DNA from: Obelidium mucronatum
Taxonomy: Eukaryota; Chytridiomycota; Chytridiomycetes; Chytridiales; Chytriomycetaceae
Length of the DNA: 64,000 bases
Direction: 5' to 3'
Assembly (NCBI GenBank): GCA_025765595.1
Contig: JAIVFH010000015.1
Span: 186,001 to 250,000 of the forward strand
This document shows positions 1 to 10,917 of the stretch, piece by piece; the first letter of the stretch is position 1; each line of letters begins with the position of its first letter. The notes below the pieces were generated by a model. That model worked only from the letters and a program-made list of their open reading frames with translations. It was not told where the DNA came from and ran no database searches. The position numbers and the translations under genes were made by a program.

Positions 1-1
1 T

Positions 2-289
2 GCAAACGGCGTAGTAGAAAGCCCCAAAACGGGGACAAGTCTGCATACTGCAGGTGGAAGTAAGGAATCTCTTGTCATGTCAACACTATCACGGAAAATG
101 TCGATTGCAGAAAGCATTGACAGTATGATGAAGGCTATTGTAGATGTTGGGGATAGTTCAGCAAAAAATCACGGTTTGAATGTAGACGAAGCTGTAGATG
201 AATGTGATCGGGCACAGGAAGAATTGAAACAGCTGGTGGAAATGACTAGGAAGAGGATACCGGATCTGTTACTTGGTGGTAGTAAGTAG
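2..289 (+). CDS. 3' end of an unknown protein (partial, runs off left edge)
   Basis: The frame is open from base 2 to the TAG ending at 289, so this is the C-terminal ~95 residues of a gene that starts outside the window. The visible part is polar; the last 50 residues look helical and amphipathic (heptad-like stretch around DECDRAQEELKQLVEM), ending RIPDLLLGGSK. I recognise no domain and propose no function. An internal ATG at 77 exists, but the open frame continues upstream of it, so it need not be the start. It converges on RPS24. Confidence 0.5.
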   Translation, partial: ANGVVESPKTGTSLHTAGGSKESLVMSTLSRKMSIAESIDSMMKAIVDVGDSSAKNHGLNVDEAVDECDRAQEELKQLVEMTRKRIPDLLLGGSK

Positions 290-637
290 TCATCATGCCG
301 CTGAAGAGCGCGGTTTGAACACTATGAAAATTGTAGAGGAAAGACCGAGTGTAGAAGAGCGGTCTTCAGCACAGTAAAAACAAAAGTTTAGGTAGAGGTT
401 ATTCAATGATAATAAAACGTGATAAAGGCACAATAAAATATCAAAAGTAAGAACAAATGGAGCCATGAAGCCCCAAAATATGTATTTTACCCTGTCACTC
501 AAAACTACCCCCAGCATTACAACTGAAATTTAATGAAAAGAGAGAGAAAAAAAAGGAAAGTGGCCCTCTTTGAATCTTCCTTACAAAAACTTCCAACTGA
601 AAAAAAGACTGAGGGATTTGACGGCAAGATAAGACAT
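290..637. other. Intergenic space between convergent genes
   Basis: About 350 bases between the stop of the partial left-edge gene and the stop of RPS24. It is A/T-rich and presumably carries both 3' UTRs (AATAAA-like strings near 431-436). I see no coding signal, RNA gene or repeat. Confidence 0.5.
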
Positions 638-1433
638 TTATTTCTTTCCAGCAGTGGCAGCCTGTTGAGGAAGGGATGGGGAGTAAGATAAAACACTCGA
701 TTTCTTACAAAAATTAATGAACAAACCTTGGCCTTCTTGGTTCCTCTGAACTTCTTGGCTCTGTTCTTTCTCTCCTTTCTCTGCTTGGAGGAGATGATTC
801 CCTTGGCACCAATTCCGTGTCTAATCAAACGGTACTTTGGCTCAATCTTCTTAGGCGTCATCGAGGGAGTCGTAGACAAGAGCGAATCCAGTAGACTTGC
901 CACCACCGAAAGCGGTTCTGAAGCCGAAAGTGAAAACGCAGTCCTCAGTGGACTTGTACAACTTGGCCAAACGCTCTCCGAGTTCCTTGTGGGAAACGTT
1001 GGCACGGCCAGGGTGGATGACATCCACAATCATCTGCTTACGGGAGAGGAGACGGTTGGTGATGAACTTGCGGGTTCTGAGGGTAACAGCGTTGTCAGCC
1101 TGAAGATGGAAATCACGTTAGAACTCTTGTTGACTTTGAGGGTGACGGCAGGCAGATCCAAGGATTCAAACGCCCTCGCGCTGCGCTAAAGCAGCTTCGA
1201 GCAACATTAGCCGTTCTCTCCGCTGAATCCACGCGCTGATCAGATCGCCATGTCTCAGCAGCACACACATCCCTCCCCAGCATGCGTCCCGGTTTATTGG
1301 GCCATCCGCCATCGAGACCTCCGCAGACTGCGCCGATGACGCTAGATTCGTCCCAAGAAGCCCCTAGCGCGTTGCTGCTGTTGTCCGGGCATTGGCTGCG
1401 GTGGTGATGGGTGGGTGGTGGGACGGGTACCAT
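638..1433 (-). CDS. RPS24: Small ribosomal subunit protein eS24
   Basis: Component of the cytosolic 40S subunit. Exon 3 is 638-661 (AATAGKK, stop), exon 2 is 727-1099, and a 65-nt intron (GTTTGT...CAACAG) separates them. Exon 2 holds the family landmarks [32 protein letters not shown] and [20 protein letters not shown]. The exon 2 acceptor at 1100 leaves the next codon in phase 0 ([12 protein letters not shown]), so exon 1 should be a lone ATG. The ATG|GTACCC at 1433-1431 fits, giving a 331-nt intron; an intron right after the start codon is common in ribosomal genes. Total ~132 aa, normal for eS24. Oddity: an extra base (853 on +) after YDSLDDA makes a TAA and shifts frame; removing it restores KKIEPKYRL. 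Identity is certain, exon 1 is inference. Confidence 0.9.
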
Positions 1434-1554
1434 TTTGGAGAATGAAGAGGAGCTAAAAATAAAGAAGTCTTCTGCCTCCAAACTGACTGCTGGGGACTCC
1501 ACTCTGCGCTGCCAATCAACGCCAAGCAACCTGGACGACGGTTAAGAAGGACAA

Positions 1555-2772
1555 ATGGTCAGAGGAGCCCGTCGCATCGTGCTCTTTGTCCTGCTATGCT
1601 GTGCAATGGTGCTGTTTATGCTGTACGAAGATATCCTGGTTCTCTACCACCACATTCCGTACGATAGAGTCTGTAACGCTGCGGCAAACTGTAAAATCAA
1701 AATGCTTTTTCGTTTCGCTTGCCTGTCAAGAACAACAACAACCAAAGATACAAGCAGACTGAAAAACAAAAAACACCAACCAAAACACACTTCAAATTAG
1801 GCGATCGACCGAAATCACGCACTGTATCATCCAATAACACTGATCCAAACTCTCCCCACTGTCTTATACTACAATACCCATGGTGGAACTCGAACAAATA
1901 TGGAAGGAATCATGACAGCATTAGATCTTTCAATGGATAACTTTGATCCTGGCCAAATACAGCCATATGGATCTCCTTCTTCTCGAGCACAGGAACTCAT
2001 CAAGGCAGGTCCATGTCGACTGGATCTGCTCCCTGTACAAAGTCATAATTATTTGCGACACGATTCCTCATGGTCGCGCGCTTTTAGAAAGTCTGTTGGA
2101 AGTCGATCCTGCACGGCAATGTCAAAGTAAAATCGTTGTGGAAATGACAAATCGATTCGATTGGGAAGTGAAGGACAAGGTCGAAATATTATCGAATGAT
2201 GAAGGAGCTATTGAAAAGGAGTGAGAAGGGCGGTGTCTTACATGGAAGACTATTTTTCGTTGCAAATAATCCTGTCGAGCAACTATATCTGGAGAATGCT
2301 GTTGGTTGGAAAGTCCCCAATGGAGTTCGCCTTCTTCGACCTTTGGGATTGTCTAAAGACTATGAATATCCTGCTGAACTGGTTTGTTTTGTTTATTCTT
2401 TTTAGTTGATGGAGTCATCGTGTTTAAATGGTAAGATTCTTGGCCTAGCCTCCTGCCAAGGACACAGATTTCATTGCGCGCGCTTTTTACTGTGGATCAG
2501 TATACTCGATTCTTTCGAACCAGTATGAGATTCCCATCAATATTGTCCCAGCTGCGGCGCACTATGGTGGGCCAGGCAACCTCCTTGCATTCAAAGGATT
2601 CATTGATTTCCCATACCAATACTCGGTGATGAAGTTTTATGAAAACATTGCCTATGGCGTTCCTCAATTTATTCCCACGCCGCGGCTCCTGGAGCAAGTT
2701 CTGAAGGTTTGATGACGTTTTAAAATATAAATCACAAACAAACGTGTAACTTGACTAAAAGGAATCTTCAAC

Positions 2773-2834
<62 letters not shown>

Positions 2835-3192
2835 ACATTAGAATGGTCTACACTGCGCCGACTGGGTTTCCGTCCCATTGCTAAAAAGGCTGATTGCTCA
2901 CTCAAGCCACCGGACTGATCCAAGTTCAGACTCGGATCCAAAGTTTCCAAAGTGGTCTCACTTAATGGACTTTTATAATCCTTTATTCAGACCGTTTGTT
3001 TACTACTTTGACTCCTTTCAAGAACTCGCTGACTTGAACCTGCAATTCAAGAATAGTGGAAGAAAAGAAATTGACACGAAGCAAGTTCGCGTCAAGGGGA
3101 GAGAGTTTTATATTGAGCTGCGAAAGGAGATTGTGCGGGGTTGGGCAGACTTGTTCCGTGAAATGGGATTTGCAATAAATATAAAACCGTAA
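1555..3192 (+). CDS. Membrane-anchored glycosyltransferase-like protein
   Basis: Type II layout: a short basic N-terminus then a hydrophobic anchor (IVLFVLLCCAMVLFMLYE), then a lumenal domain. An intron ends at the AG of 1799-1800; further introns are 2382-2448 and 2707-2841, both phase 0. Blocks include YNTHGGTRTNMEGIM, IVVEMTNRFDWEVKDK, GRLFFVANNPVEQLYLENAV and YQYSVMKFYENIAYGVPQF. From memory these resemble a fungal glycosyltransferase-like family of early-diverging fungi; I cannot name donor or acceptor. Two one-base insertions break the frame (a C near 2009; an A in 2184-2186), and removing each restores continuous conserved sequence. The last exon (2842-3192) ends MGFAINIKP. It diverges from RPS24 with ~120 bp between starts. 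Confidence 0.55.
2774..2832 (+). repeat. Uninterrupted A59 homopolymer inside an intron
   Basis: Fifty-nine consecutive A in the last intron (2707-2841) of the glycosyltransferase-like gene, ending just upstream of the CCACATTAG acceptor. No other homopolymer here approaches this length (next are 13-16). No target-site duplication or element body is visible. It could be a true microsatellite, a retro-insertion poly(A) scar or an assembly artefact. Confidence 0.85.
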
Positions 3193-4291
3193 AACAGATG
3201 TTTACCAGTTTCTCAATATTTTTTGAGAGAAAACCGAACGAGTTGTTTGAGTGTCCTCACTTTCTTTTGGTTTGGCGGCGGCAACACCAACAGAGGTGCT
3301 GCTAATATTATTATGTGATGATAAATTTTTCCCAAATCCGATCGGCATTTTCACGATCGGGTAAAAAAATGTGTTTCCAAAATTGGCACAACCAAAGTCC
3401 AGTTGCTTTTTTCAGTCTTCACAACAACCCACCTACTTGTCACCCCAAAGATGCGGTAAAAGAGTGACTTGTCAGGACTCACGCTGACTCAGAGGGTACT
3501 GTGTATAACTCACTATCTTGTGCGAGACTCAACTTTTATATCGACAGCCACTATTTGCAGCTTCTAAAAGCTAGAATGGCGTGGACCTCAAACAAACTTC
3601 TCAGTGTCTCTTGATTACGGTCGTATTATTGGAAAGTCGATCCATACCGCCCGGTGAACAAAACGTAGACTCTGAAGCAATTTCGATAAATTATTGTTTG
3701 ACGCAACCTATATACATTGCTTATTTTATTTGGGAGCGCCGAGGAGCTTTGCGGTATCTTAATACCCACAAGATAGTATCCTCTCAATAGTTTGATCGCG
3801 TGGTTGGGATTTCATTTTTCAAAGTCTTTCGTGGACTTTTTTTTTCAGTGGGTGGGCAAGGATGATGGAGAATGAGGTGGTGAATGTGGTGTTGAAAGGA
3901 GTTGGTGGTTTATGTGTAGGGATATCAGGGTGACTCATCGGTTTAGGAACCATCACCGATTATATGCCAAGTTGGAATGACGTGGTAGGGGGGAATAAGA
4001 TGTTCGCTGAGCACTGTGGATGTATTAGGCGCCGGGAGTTGTTTCACTGGGTCCTGTCAAACGTTACTCCACTGAGCCAATGCCGTGGCTCTCTTTCCAC
4101 TTTTTTTATTTATATACCGTGTTTCTCCCTATTGTATCGCTGCTTCATTGGCCTTCGAGCCCTTTGTTTTCAACGTATGTCCTCGTGTTTTCCGTGTCCT
4201 AGTTTTGACCGTTGGTCGTGTCGACTTTCAACAAAGCTCAAAAAATTCTGTCTTTTTTGGATCGAGGCACTTTTCAACTTTTAACCAAAAA
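3193..4291. other. 1.1-kb intergenic region, nothing recognised
   Basis: Only short open frames without family resemblance (for example 3581-3790 and 3964-4284 on +). No tRNA, repeat or transposon protein is visible. It separates the glycosyltransferase-like gene from the first copy of the tandem family and presumably holds that copy's promoter. Confidence 0.45.
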
Positions 4292-5170
4292 ATGAGATCC
4301 AACACAGGCGCACCCCAACAACTACTACCGCAGGGAGACCAAGCAGCACCCCAGCGGAGACCCAAGGCCGAGTTCTACTAGACTTAGCTTATCGTCGAAT
4401 GGCCTCAAGCTGGCTGTGGCAAGATGCCCATCAGATGTTGTCCTAGACAAGCAAGCCATCCAAGATCAAACCCACGCTGACATCATGGCGCTCTTTTCGA
4501 CTGCGAGAGCTCATACCGACAGGCTTATCTACTCTCTTGCCGGGAAGATATTCTCGCCTCAGTCACCTCTTCCCTTTGGAGGCCCACGGACCTAAACCCG
4601 GCTATGTAAACTTCAAGGGAAAGACTACAGAGAGTCTGGTGCAATACATTGTGACTGAAATGTATAGGGTCTACTGGATATCTAAAATTCGAACCGTTCT
4701 CAAATTTGTCGTGTCTTCTGTAAACTACATTTTGGAATGCCAGAGAAACGGTATGAAGGATGAATTGGATGAATTGATGCTGCGGGGATTGAAAAAGAGT
4801 GGACACGCTGATTGGTATGGTGCCCAATATATACCAGATCGGCTACGGCATCGCGAAGAGGATTCAGTGGTTCCACCGGGAATCGAATTCTCCGTGAAGG
4901 GCAGATATGGAATGAGGAGAGAAGACAGTATTTCAAATAGTTCGGAATCACCTGCGAATTCAAACTCTGCTTCTGAGTTTACAATGAGTTTGAGCGGAAG
5001 TAATAGTGGAAGTATAGGTGGAGGAAGCAGTGGTGGTTCTTCGAATGGGGGTTCAGCAGAGCGGCAGTGGGAGCTCAAGAAGTGGTTCTACTGGAAGTAG
5101 TCTGAATGGGACCAGCTCAATATCCGATTCAAATGAATCGAATCCTCTTCGAAGATCATCAAGAAGGTGA
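4292..5170 (+). CDS. Tandem unknown family, copy 1 (Ser/Gly-rich tail)
   Basis: First of five paralogues sharing a ~125-residue core that I do not recognise. Here the core reads TDRLIYSLAGKIFSPQ, PLPFGGPRT, KPGYVNFKGKTTESLVQYIV, GMKDELDELMLRGLKKSGH and WYGAQYIPDRLRH. The N-terminus has the short F-Y motif (AEFY) seen in copies 2 and 3. Unlike the others it has a ~90-residue low-complexity Ser/Gly/Asn tail ending NPLRRSSRR. Three single extra bases interrupt the frame: after AEFY (~4380), within PRT-KPG (~4600) and in a G run (~5047). Removing one base at each gives one continuous protein. No signal peptide or TM segment, so cytosolic or nuclear is likely. Confidence 0.6.
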
Positions 5171-5546
5171 AAGACACTGTTGTTTCTTCTGCTGTCCCAA
5201 AACTCTCCTGCTCTATTTTGTAGTATTGTTGTCAACTATTGTGCAACAAAACAGAAATTCTTGTATCATTTTAAAAGAAATACCCCTGTGTTCTTATACT
5301 CGTACAATAACGAAAAAAACGAGAAAAAACGAGAAAAAAAGAGACGTAAGCATGAAATAAAAGCAAAAATAGCTCTTGTGCGTCCCAATTACGTAATAAA
5401 ATCGAACCGATCTGTGGAAAATAGATCAGAAACATCAACACCAGATTCTCACCAACACAAAACTCTTACTTGTACAGCCTCAGCGAACCATCTTATTCCT
5501 CCTTTACTGCCTCCTTCCGTACTTTGAGTGGCTTCGGTCCTAGTAC

Positions 5547-6155
5547 ATGGCCCCCCCTTCTCCCGTTCAATCTTCAGTTCCGGCCACTATTACACAAACA
5601 CCAGCCTACTACGAGATATCAATCATTCCCAATCTAAATCGCGCGACAGTAATACCAGCAGAATCCCAGGAACCTCATGACCAACAAGCGCTCCCTCAAA
5701 AAACTATTCAGGCCGTCCTAGCGCTGTTCCAAGCAACAAAAGCTCACCCTGACCGCCTCGTTTATGCACTAGCAGGGAAATTATTCCACCCAACGAGTCC
5801 AATACCTTTTGGTGGAACACGGTCGGCACCAGGATATATTTTGTACAAGGGAACTACAACAGATAGTCTCATCACGTTTATCATCACTGAAACGTACCGT
5901 ATGACTTGGATAATCATGAATCGAATTGTATTGGACTTTGTTTCTGGTCAAATTAATGCGGTTCTGGAGATGCAATGTTGGGGAAGTAAAGACGAGTTGG
6001 ATGAATTGATGATGAAGGGAATGAAACGGGCAGGCCATGTAGAGTGGTTTGGGGCACATTATATTCCTCCGCGGTTGAGACATGTTGGGGAGACAAATCA
6101 TATCCCGTATTCGATTGAATTTTGTGTCGGGAGATTGGGAAAGGGTGGGTGTTGA
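5547..6155 (+). CDS. Tandem unknown family, copy 2
   Basis: Intact single-exon gene of 202 aa. A Pro/Thr-rich N-terminus with AYYEISIIP leads into the core: FQATKAHPDRLVYALAGK, PIPFGGTRSAPGYILYKG, ITETYRMTWI, KDELDELMMKGMKRAGHVEW and FGAHYIPPRLRH. The ATG at 5547 opens the frame and no upstream in-frame start is better. The protein ends 27 residues after LRH without a tail, unlike copy 1. No known catalytic motif is apparent; conserved charged blocks (KDELDE) and the aromatic/His motif W-[FY]-G-A-[HQ]-Y-I-P are the best handles. Real gene supported by paralogue conservation; function unknown. Confidence 0.7.
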   Translation: MAPPSPVQSSVPATITQTPAYYEISIIPNLNRATVIPAESQEPHDQQALPQKTIQAVLALFQATKAHPDRLVYALAGKLFHPTSPIPFGGTRSAPGYILYKGTTTDSLITFIITETYRMTWIIMNRIVLDFVSGQINAVLEMQCWGSKDELDELMMKGMKRAGHVEWFGAHYIPPRLRHVGETNHIPYSIEFCVGRLGKGGC

Positions 6156-6813
6156 CTTGAAAAGCCCGTGGATCATATTGTGTATTTTTTGTTGGCATAC
6201 GTTTTAACTTCCTTTATCCTGTTTCTTTTGTTTTAAATAAATAGTATTTTAATAGATTCTATCTATCATGCCCATTTCATATAAATTTGAACTTTGAACG
6301 AACTTTCTTCTTAAAAAAAAACAACATAGATCGACATTCAATTAATTAACAATTCAATAAATCTCTTTAGTAGGAGCTGTGCCATGAATGTTTCTTGCAC
6401 GTGTTTTGTTTCGCCGGTTATGGTTGGTCAAGTAATCGAATAATCGTAAAAACAAAGGTTAAGAAAATCATGGGCTTGAATAATTTACAGACGTTCATTT
6501 GGTGGGAAAGAATCCATACGTATTTCCAAAAGAGCTGTGTGCAAATGAAATAGGGCTGTGTGTGACCGGTAGAGCCACAAACAACAGAATCACACCACTT
6601 CAAGGCCTTCCTCCCTGTTCATGGTGTGAAAATCGCGAACCGCAACGCGGAACCAGTGCAAGCACTAAAGGTCTATCAATTTGCAAGTTAAAGGCCTTCC
6701 CGATTTGAAATCGAACCATTGAAGCGTGCCCCTCCTACTTTTCAAAAAAACTCTGTACCAAAGCATCCTTGGCAACCACCCCTACCTCGGACACTACCCT
6801 ACCCTCCCTTGAA
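6156..6813. other. Intergenic region between family copies 2 and 3
   Basis: About 650 bases, A/T-rich in its first third (3' UTR of copy 2, AATAAA-like strings near 6235-6242). No coding signal is supported. The open frame at 6499-6708 shows no relation to the family. Presumably it carries the promoter and 5' UTR of copy 3. Confidence 0.4.
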
Positions 6814-7503
6814 ATGCATGAAACTCATGCAAAGGACAAAATCAGTCACTTAAGGCATCAAACACCATCTATCGACAGGCCCGCAATTCCTCCTGCCAAT
6901 ACCACCGTCGCCAACCAACCAAAGCCCACATTTTACGAAATATGTGTGGCACAAAATACCCGGAAAACGTTTGTACAAGAAATTCCACACGCAGACGATG
7001 CCTTCATGTTCCAACCGGCGCAAACCGTTCACAGTAAAAGAGGACTTGACAGGGTCTTGGCACTTTTCCGTTCAACGAAAGCACCACCAAACCGTCTCAT
7101 ATACGCACTTGCCGGCCGAATCTTTCATCCATCCAGCCCGATACCTTTCGGCGGGGCTCGGTCAGCACCGGGTTATCTCGCCTTCACGGGATCGAATGCA
7201 GAAAGTCTTGCCGCCTTTATAATATCGGAAACGTATCGCATAACGCTTGTTATTCGGAATCGAATTGTCATGGACTTTGTCTCGTTGCATATCAATGCAG
7301 TCTTGGAATTGCAAGTTCGCGGGTGTAAAGATGAGTTGGATGAATGGATGTTGAAGGGGTTGAAGAGGGCGGGACATATTGAATGGTTTGGGGCTCATTA
7401 TATTCCACATCGATTGAGGCATATTGGTGAATCGGATGGCGGTGGTGTGGTTCCATATTCTGTTGAATTTTGCGTTCACAGGAGACCGAGGAGGGCTGAG
7501 TGA
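6814..7503 (+). CDS. Tandem unknown family, copy 3
   Basis: Intact frame from the first ATG at 6814 to TGA at 7503 (229 aa); the frame is open for ~45 nt further upstream without an ATG. N-terminal PTFYEICVAQN is the family's F-Y-E-I motif. The core follows: RSTKAPPNRLIYALAGRIF, PIPFGGARSAPGYLAF, ISETYRITLVIRNRIVMDFV, KDELDEWMLKGLKRAGHIEW and FGAHYIPHRLRHIGE. The end is basic (HRRPRRAE). Most similar by eye to copies 2 and 4. Function unknown. Confidence 0.7.
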   Translation: MHETHAKDKISHLRHQTPSIDRPAIPPANTTVANQPKPTFYEICVAQNTRKTFVQEIPHADDAFMFQPAQTVHSKRGLDRVLALFRSTKAPPNRLIYALAGRIFHPSSPIPFGGARSAPGYLAFTGSNAESLAAFIISETYRITLVIRNRIVMDFVSLHINAVLELQVRGCKDELDEWMLKGLKRAGHIEWFGAHYIPHRLRHIGESDGGGVVPYSVEFCVHRRPRRAE

Positions 7504-7999
7504 GAGAGAAAGCAGCCTTGGCACTCTTTCTTTATATTGTATATCCTTGGATGGTGTTGGAATTCCTTGATGATAGGGCACAACTTGTATCTATGTATTT
7601 GGGAAACAACGTTTAGGTCACTTTCATAGCACGTTGAAAGAGTAGACTCACAATCAATGGAATCTTCCTTTTTCCATCACACTGGATTTCCGATTACTTT
7701 TTGTATTATTTCTCCAGCTGACTGAGGCGAACAAGAAACTACCCATATTGTCCAATAACTTGTGGGAATATCGAATGAATCAACGTACAGGATAAGTCAT
7801 GAGCTGGGAGAAAATGACATGCATTTGTTTGGGACGTTGAGTCGAGTTGGATCCTCCATTACCGAAACTCTCCAACCCAGAAAAGAGCTTCAAGCGATCC
7901 CTACAAAAAAACTCACTCAAAATGCGTAAGACCGCAACCCCGAAAGAAAACGTTATACTACCTCAGTATTTGTCTTATTGGAATTAATTTTAACCGTCA
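7504..7999. other. Intergenic region between family copies 3 and 4
   Basis: About 500 bases with no supported gene. It carries the 3' flank of copy 3 and the promoter of copy 4. No long direct repeat shared with the other inter-copy spacers was seen by eye, so duplication of the array seems old relative to its spacers. Confidence 0.4.
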
Positions 8000-8638
8000 A
8001 TGCCCCAAACCATCACACATCAACAACAACCAACAACAACTAATGGCATACCAAATCCATTCTTCTTTCATATATCGCGAGCGCCAGAGTCAGCAAGGAT
8101 CCTCACTACTCCCACGCCCCGAATCGATAAAGAAAACGAACCACTACAAACCATCACCCTCATCATGACACTCTTCCAACAAACAAAAGTACACCACCCA
8201 GCCCGACTGATTTACGCACTTGCCGGCCGACTATTCCACCCAAGCAGCCCGATCCCATTCGGAGGAACACGATCATCGCCTGGATACTTGGCCTTCAAGG
8301 GAGAAACAGCAGAATCCCTCCTTCGATTCATTATATCTGAAACGTACCGAGTATCATGGATGATATTGAATTGCGTCGTGTTTGACTTTCTTGTTTCCCA
8401 CGTTAATTATATCATGGACTTGCAGTATCGAGGAGTGAAAGATGAGCTGGATGAATGGATGATGAAGGGGATGAAACGAGCGGGTCATATTGAGTGGTTT
8501 GGGGCGCATTATATACCGCGGCAGTTGAGGCATGTTCGCGAAAGTAGCAGTAGTAGGGCTATTCCGTATTCAGTCGAGTTTCGGGTGCATAGACCACCTG
8601 CTGCTTTCAAAAGGCAAACAAATCCTACAGGAGAATAA
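8000..8638 (+). CDS. Tandem unknown family, copy 4
   Basis: Intact single-exon gene of 212 aa starting at the ATG of 8000. Core: FQQTKVHHPARLIYALAGRL, PIPFGGTRSSPGYLAFKGE, ISETYRVSWMILNCVVFDFL, KDELDEWMMKGMKRAGHIEW and FGAHYIPRQLRHVRE. The N-terminus has FFHISRAPE where other copies have FYEI. It is the last of the four-copy block; a fifth copy lies 11 kb away. Strong conservation of the core against variable ends indicates selection on a folded domain. Function unknown. Confidence 0.7.
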   Translation: MPQTITHQQQPTTTNGIPNPFFFHISRAPESARILTTPTPRIDKENEPLQTITLIMTLFQQTKVHHPARLIYALAGRLFHPSSPIPFGGTRSSPGYLAFKGETAESLLRFIISETYRVSWMILNCVVFDFLVSHVNYIMDLQYRGVKDELDEWMMKGMKRAGHIEWFGAHYIPRQLRHVRESSSSRAIPYSVEFRVHRPPAAFKRQTNPTGE

Positions 8639-10411
8639 CGATATCTAATAAAAGATATGAGAGCAGAATATACGTTGAATAAGATTAATGTGGTTAAATT
8701 TGAAGAGATCATGAAAATTGATGAAGGGATAAATACTTTGATGAGTACTTCCACTTACCAATTTACAATCTAATGCAAAGCGCGCTTTATTTCTCACGGA
8801 GTATTAAACCTGATCTAGGAACGAGAAATTTTGTAATAAGCAGAGAATAATGAATCACGGCAAAGTAATTACCTACAATCCTTTGTTTCTTCACATCTTA
8901 TTAATCATAATATTCGAGGAATGGATTTCAGATTATTTGATTTGGGCGACCACGTTTTTTTTTTCTTTCTCAAGAGTCAACGATTCGATGTATTTCTCAA
9001 ATCCCGCGTCCGATTTAAGTGCCGATATCGTTAAGACGCTATATACTTTATAATTTGATCTTTTTTTTGGAGGATGTTGACGTTTCTCTTCTTAATGATT
9101 TTTTAGGCTCACAGCCCCCCTGTAACCAGCAACACGTCGACACAACGTCGAACAATTCCGTTCATTCAATAGAATAGAGTGGCGATATGCTCAGTTTTCA
9201 TCACCACTGGATTTTTTCTGTTCGTGCCAGCTGGCAATTGACAGTAGACAAATACATGTATCATAACGATCGTTGCTCAACGCGCCGCCAGGAACTCAAT
9301 AGAAAAGGAATCTCATGAGTTTGGCGCATAAAAATTCGTAGTTATCGTTCCAAATCGGCGATTTTTTTTCCGCCAACCACTGATAACACTTGACTCTGTG
9401 GATTAATATCCTGCTGTTGATTTTTCGCGTAACGACTGGAAGAATTGATTCGATAACAGTATAACTGAACAGTCCAATCCACTTTTCTGATGCCTGCTGC
9501 CAAAGTGACAAGGCCAGCCAAGTCGAAACTCAAAGATCTTATGCCAAAGGAAAAAATACAAAATCATTCTTCAGACGGAATAATGCCATCGGTTTCGGGA
9601 TAATCAGGTATGGCATCTTATGGATTTTGTCGTTTTCGCGGGACCTGATATTAAATACAGACGTTTGGACTAAAACTGGAACCACCGAATTCATCTTTGG
9701 AAAGTACGACTGTATGCTATACTGTCCACCTTGTCATCTACTCCCCGTAAAAAAAAATCACGTCAATTGTTTGACACGGGGTCCTTTTTGACAAACCAGA
9801 CCGCAACAAATACATTGCCACTGAATACAAGTATCCAAAGCACATTCCATTAAACATAGTCGATGGTTCTTGTGATTCAGTTGCTATTTGACTGGGACTC
9901 AGACTCCTTTGGTTGTTGCGGGTTGGTGTTTTGACAAGCATCACAATTTTGATTCTGATCGCACGAAATCCAATGTATCCGCAATCCGAATCAATAACGG
10001 GAACACACTTAGAATAATCGGGCCAGGTAACTCAGATGTGATGTAGATCTGTTTGGGATTTTTGGGGGGCTAAAAAATATTATAAAAAAAGGGCACGACC
10101 AATTTGGAAACACCCGTGAAAAGCCTCATTGGATTTTAAATCAAGTTGAGAAGCAAAATACTCTACTTAGATGTCAATCGTCAGAATACCAAACTTTTCT
10201 GTTGGTTTTCCTCACAGTCGCCAGTGATTGTTTTAATTCTAGGTCCTACTGGGCGATCACTTGATCTCTGGCTTATCCGTGATATTATTGCTGTGGAATA
10301 CAGCCACAGGACAAGAACTGATGCTGCTGTGCATGGGTTGACAAGCTGAGTAATCCAATAATCGCAAAAAGTATCTTGAGAAAAATTCAAAGAAAAAAAA
10401 AGACGGTGCCA
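8639..10411. other. 1.8-kb intergenic region, nothing recognised
   Basis: Only short frames without resemblance to known families on either strand (for example 8850-9053 +, 9296-9533 -, 9738-9944 -, 10146-10349 +). No transposase, reverse transcriptase, tRNA or tandem repeat is visible. It is the longest unexplained stretch of the window and could hold a badly frameshifted small gene. Confidence 0.4.
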
Positions 10412-10902
10412 ATGCACACTGTCGCCAATCTCGCATTTTCCTTCAATGGAGCAGAAGGTACCTTACCCCCCAAAAAAGCAATCTTCAGATTCCAAGGTAG
10501 AATTCTCATCGAAAGAAAAAAAAAAGATCAATCAGCTGAGAGGATGAAAGCTACTGCAGAGGAATCCCTCCGCGCGACCTGTCAAACTGAAAACGTCAAA
10601 TGCGTGAAACACGCAACTGGATATAACTTGGAGGGCGATTGGGGGCACGTGATTGAAATTATGCGAATCTGTCGAGAAGTTGTGCTTGAACGACACCAAG
10701 GAGGTGACATGAATGCTCCACAGTTCCAGATGTCGATCACAATGGGGTAAGCTACACTAAAGCCTTCGATGACCGTCTTTTTCTTTTATTCACGGATATT
10801 GTTGTGGATAATAATAGAACGCGTTTGGACAAGCATTCGACGTTGGAAAACAAGTTGGAGTCAGTCGAAAAAAAAGCACAAAATCTCAAAGATTCTATGT
10901 AA
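10412..10902 (+). CDS. Thiamine-binding/UPF0045 (MTH1187-YkoF, ECM15-like) protein, member 1
   Basis: Small ferredoxin-like-fold protein of the MTH1187/YkoF family (yeast ECM15), whose members bind thiamine-like ligands or are of unknown role. Family signature: YNLEGDW, then HVIEIMRICREVV, then TMGTRLDKHSTLENKLESVE. Three exons: 10412-10457, 10536-10746, 10818-10902. Intron 1 (78 nt, GTACCT...ATCAG) is a multiple of three, so the frame would also stay open unspliced; splicing joins NGAE to AERMK as the fold expects. Intron 2 (GTAAGC...AATAG) joins TMG to TRLDK and is well supported. About 113 aa. Its stop lies 15 bp from the stop of the convergent member 2. Confidence 0.75.
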
Positions 10903-10917
10903 TAAATTCAAGTTTCG

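Noticed and set aside
728..1189. 153-aa open frame on the plus strand over RPS24
   Set aside because: It is the antisense shadow of the eS24 coding exon.
2768..2950. Minus-strand frame with a long poly-Phe stretch
   Set aside because: It is only the complement of the A59 intronic tract.
8850..10349. Several 60-80 aa frames in the long gap between family copy 4 and the ECM15-like genes
   Set aside because: No conserved motif, splice context or paralogue; left as unexplained intergenic sequence.
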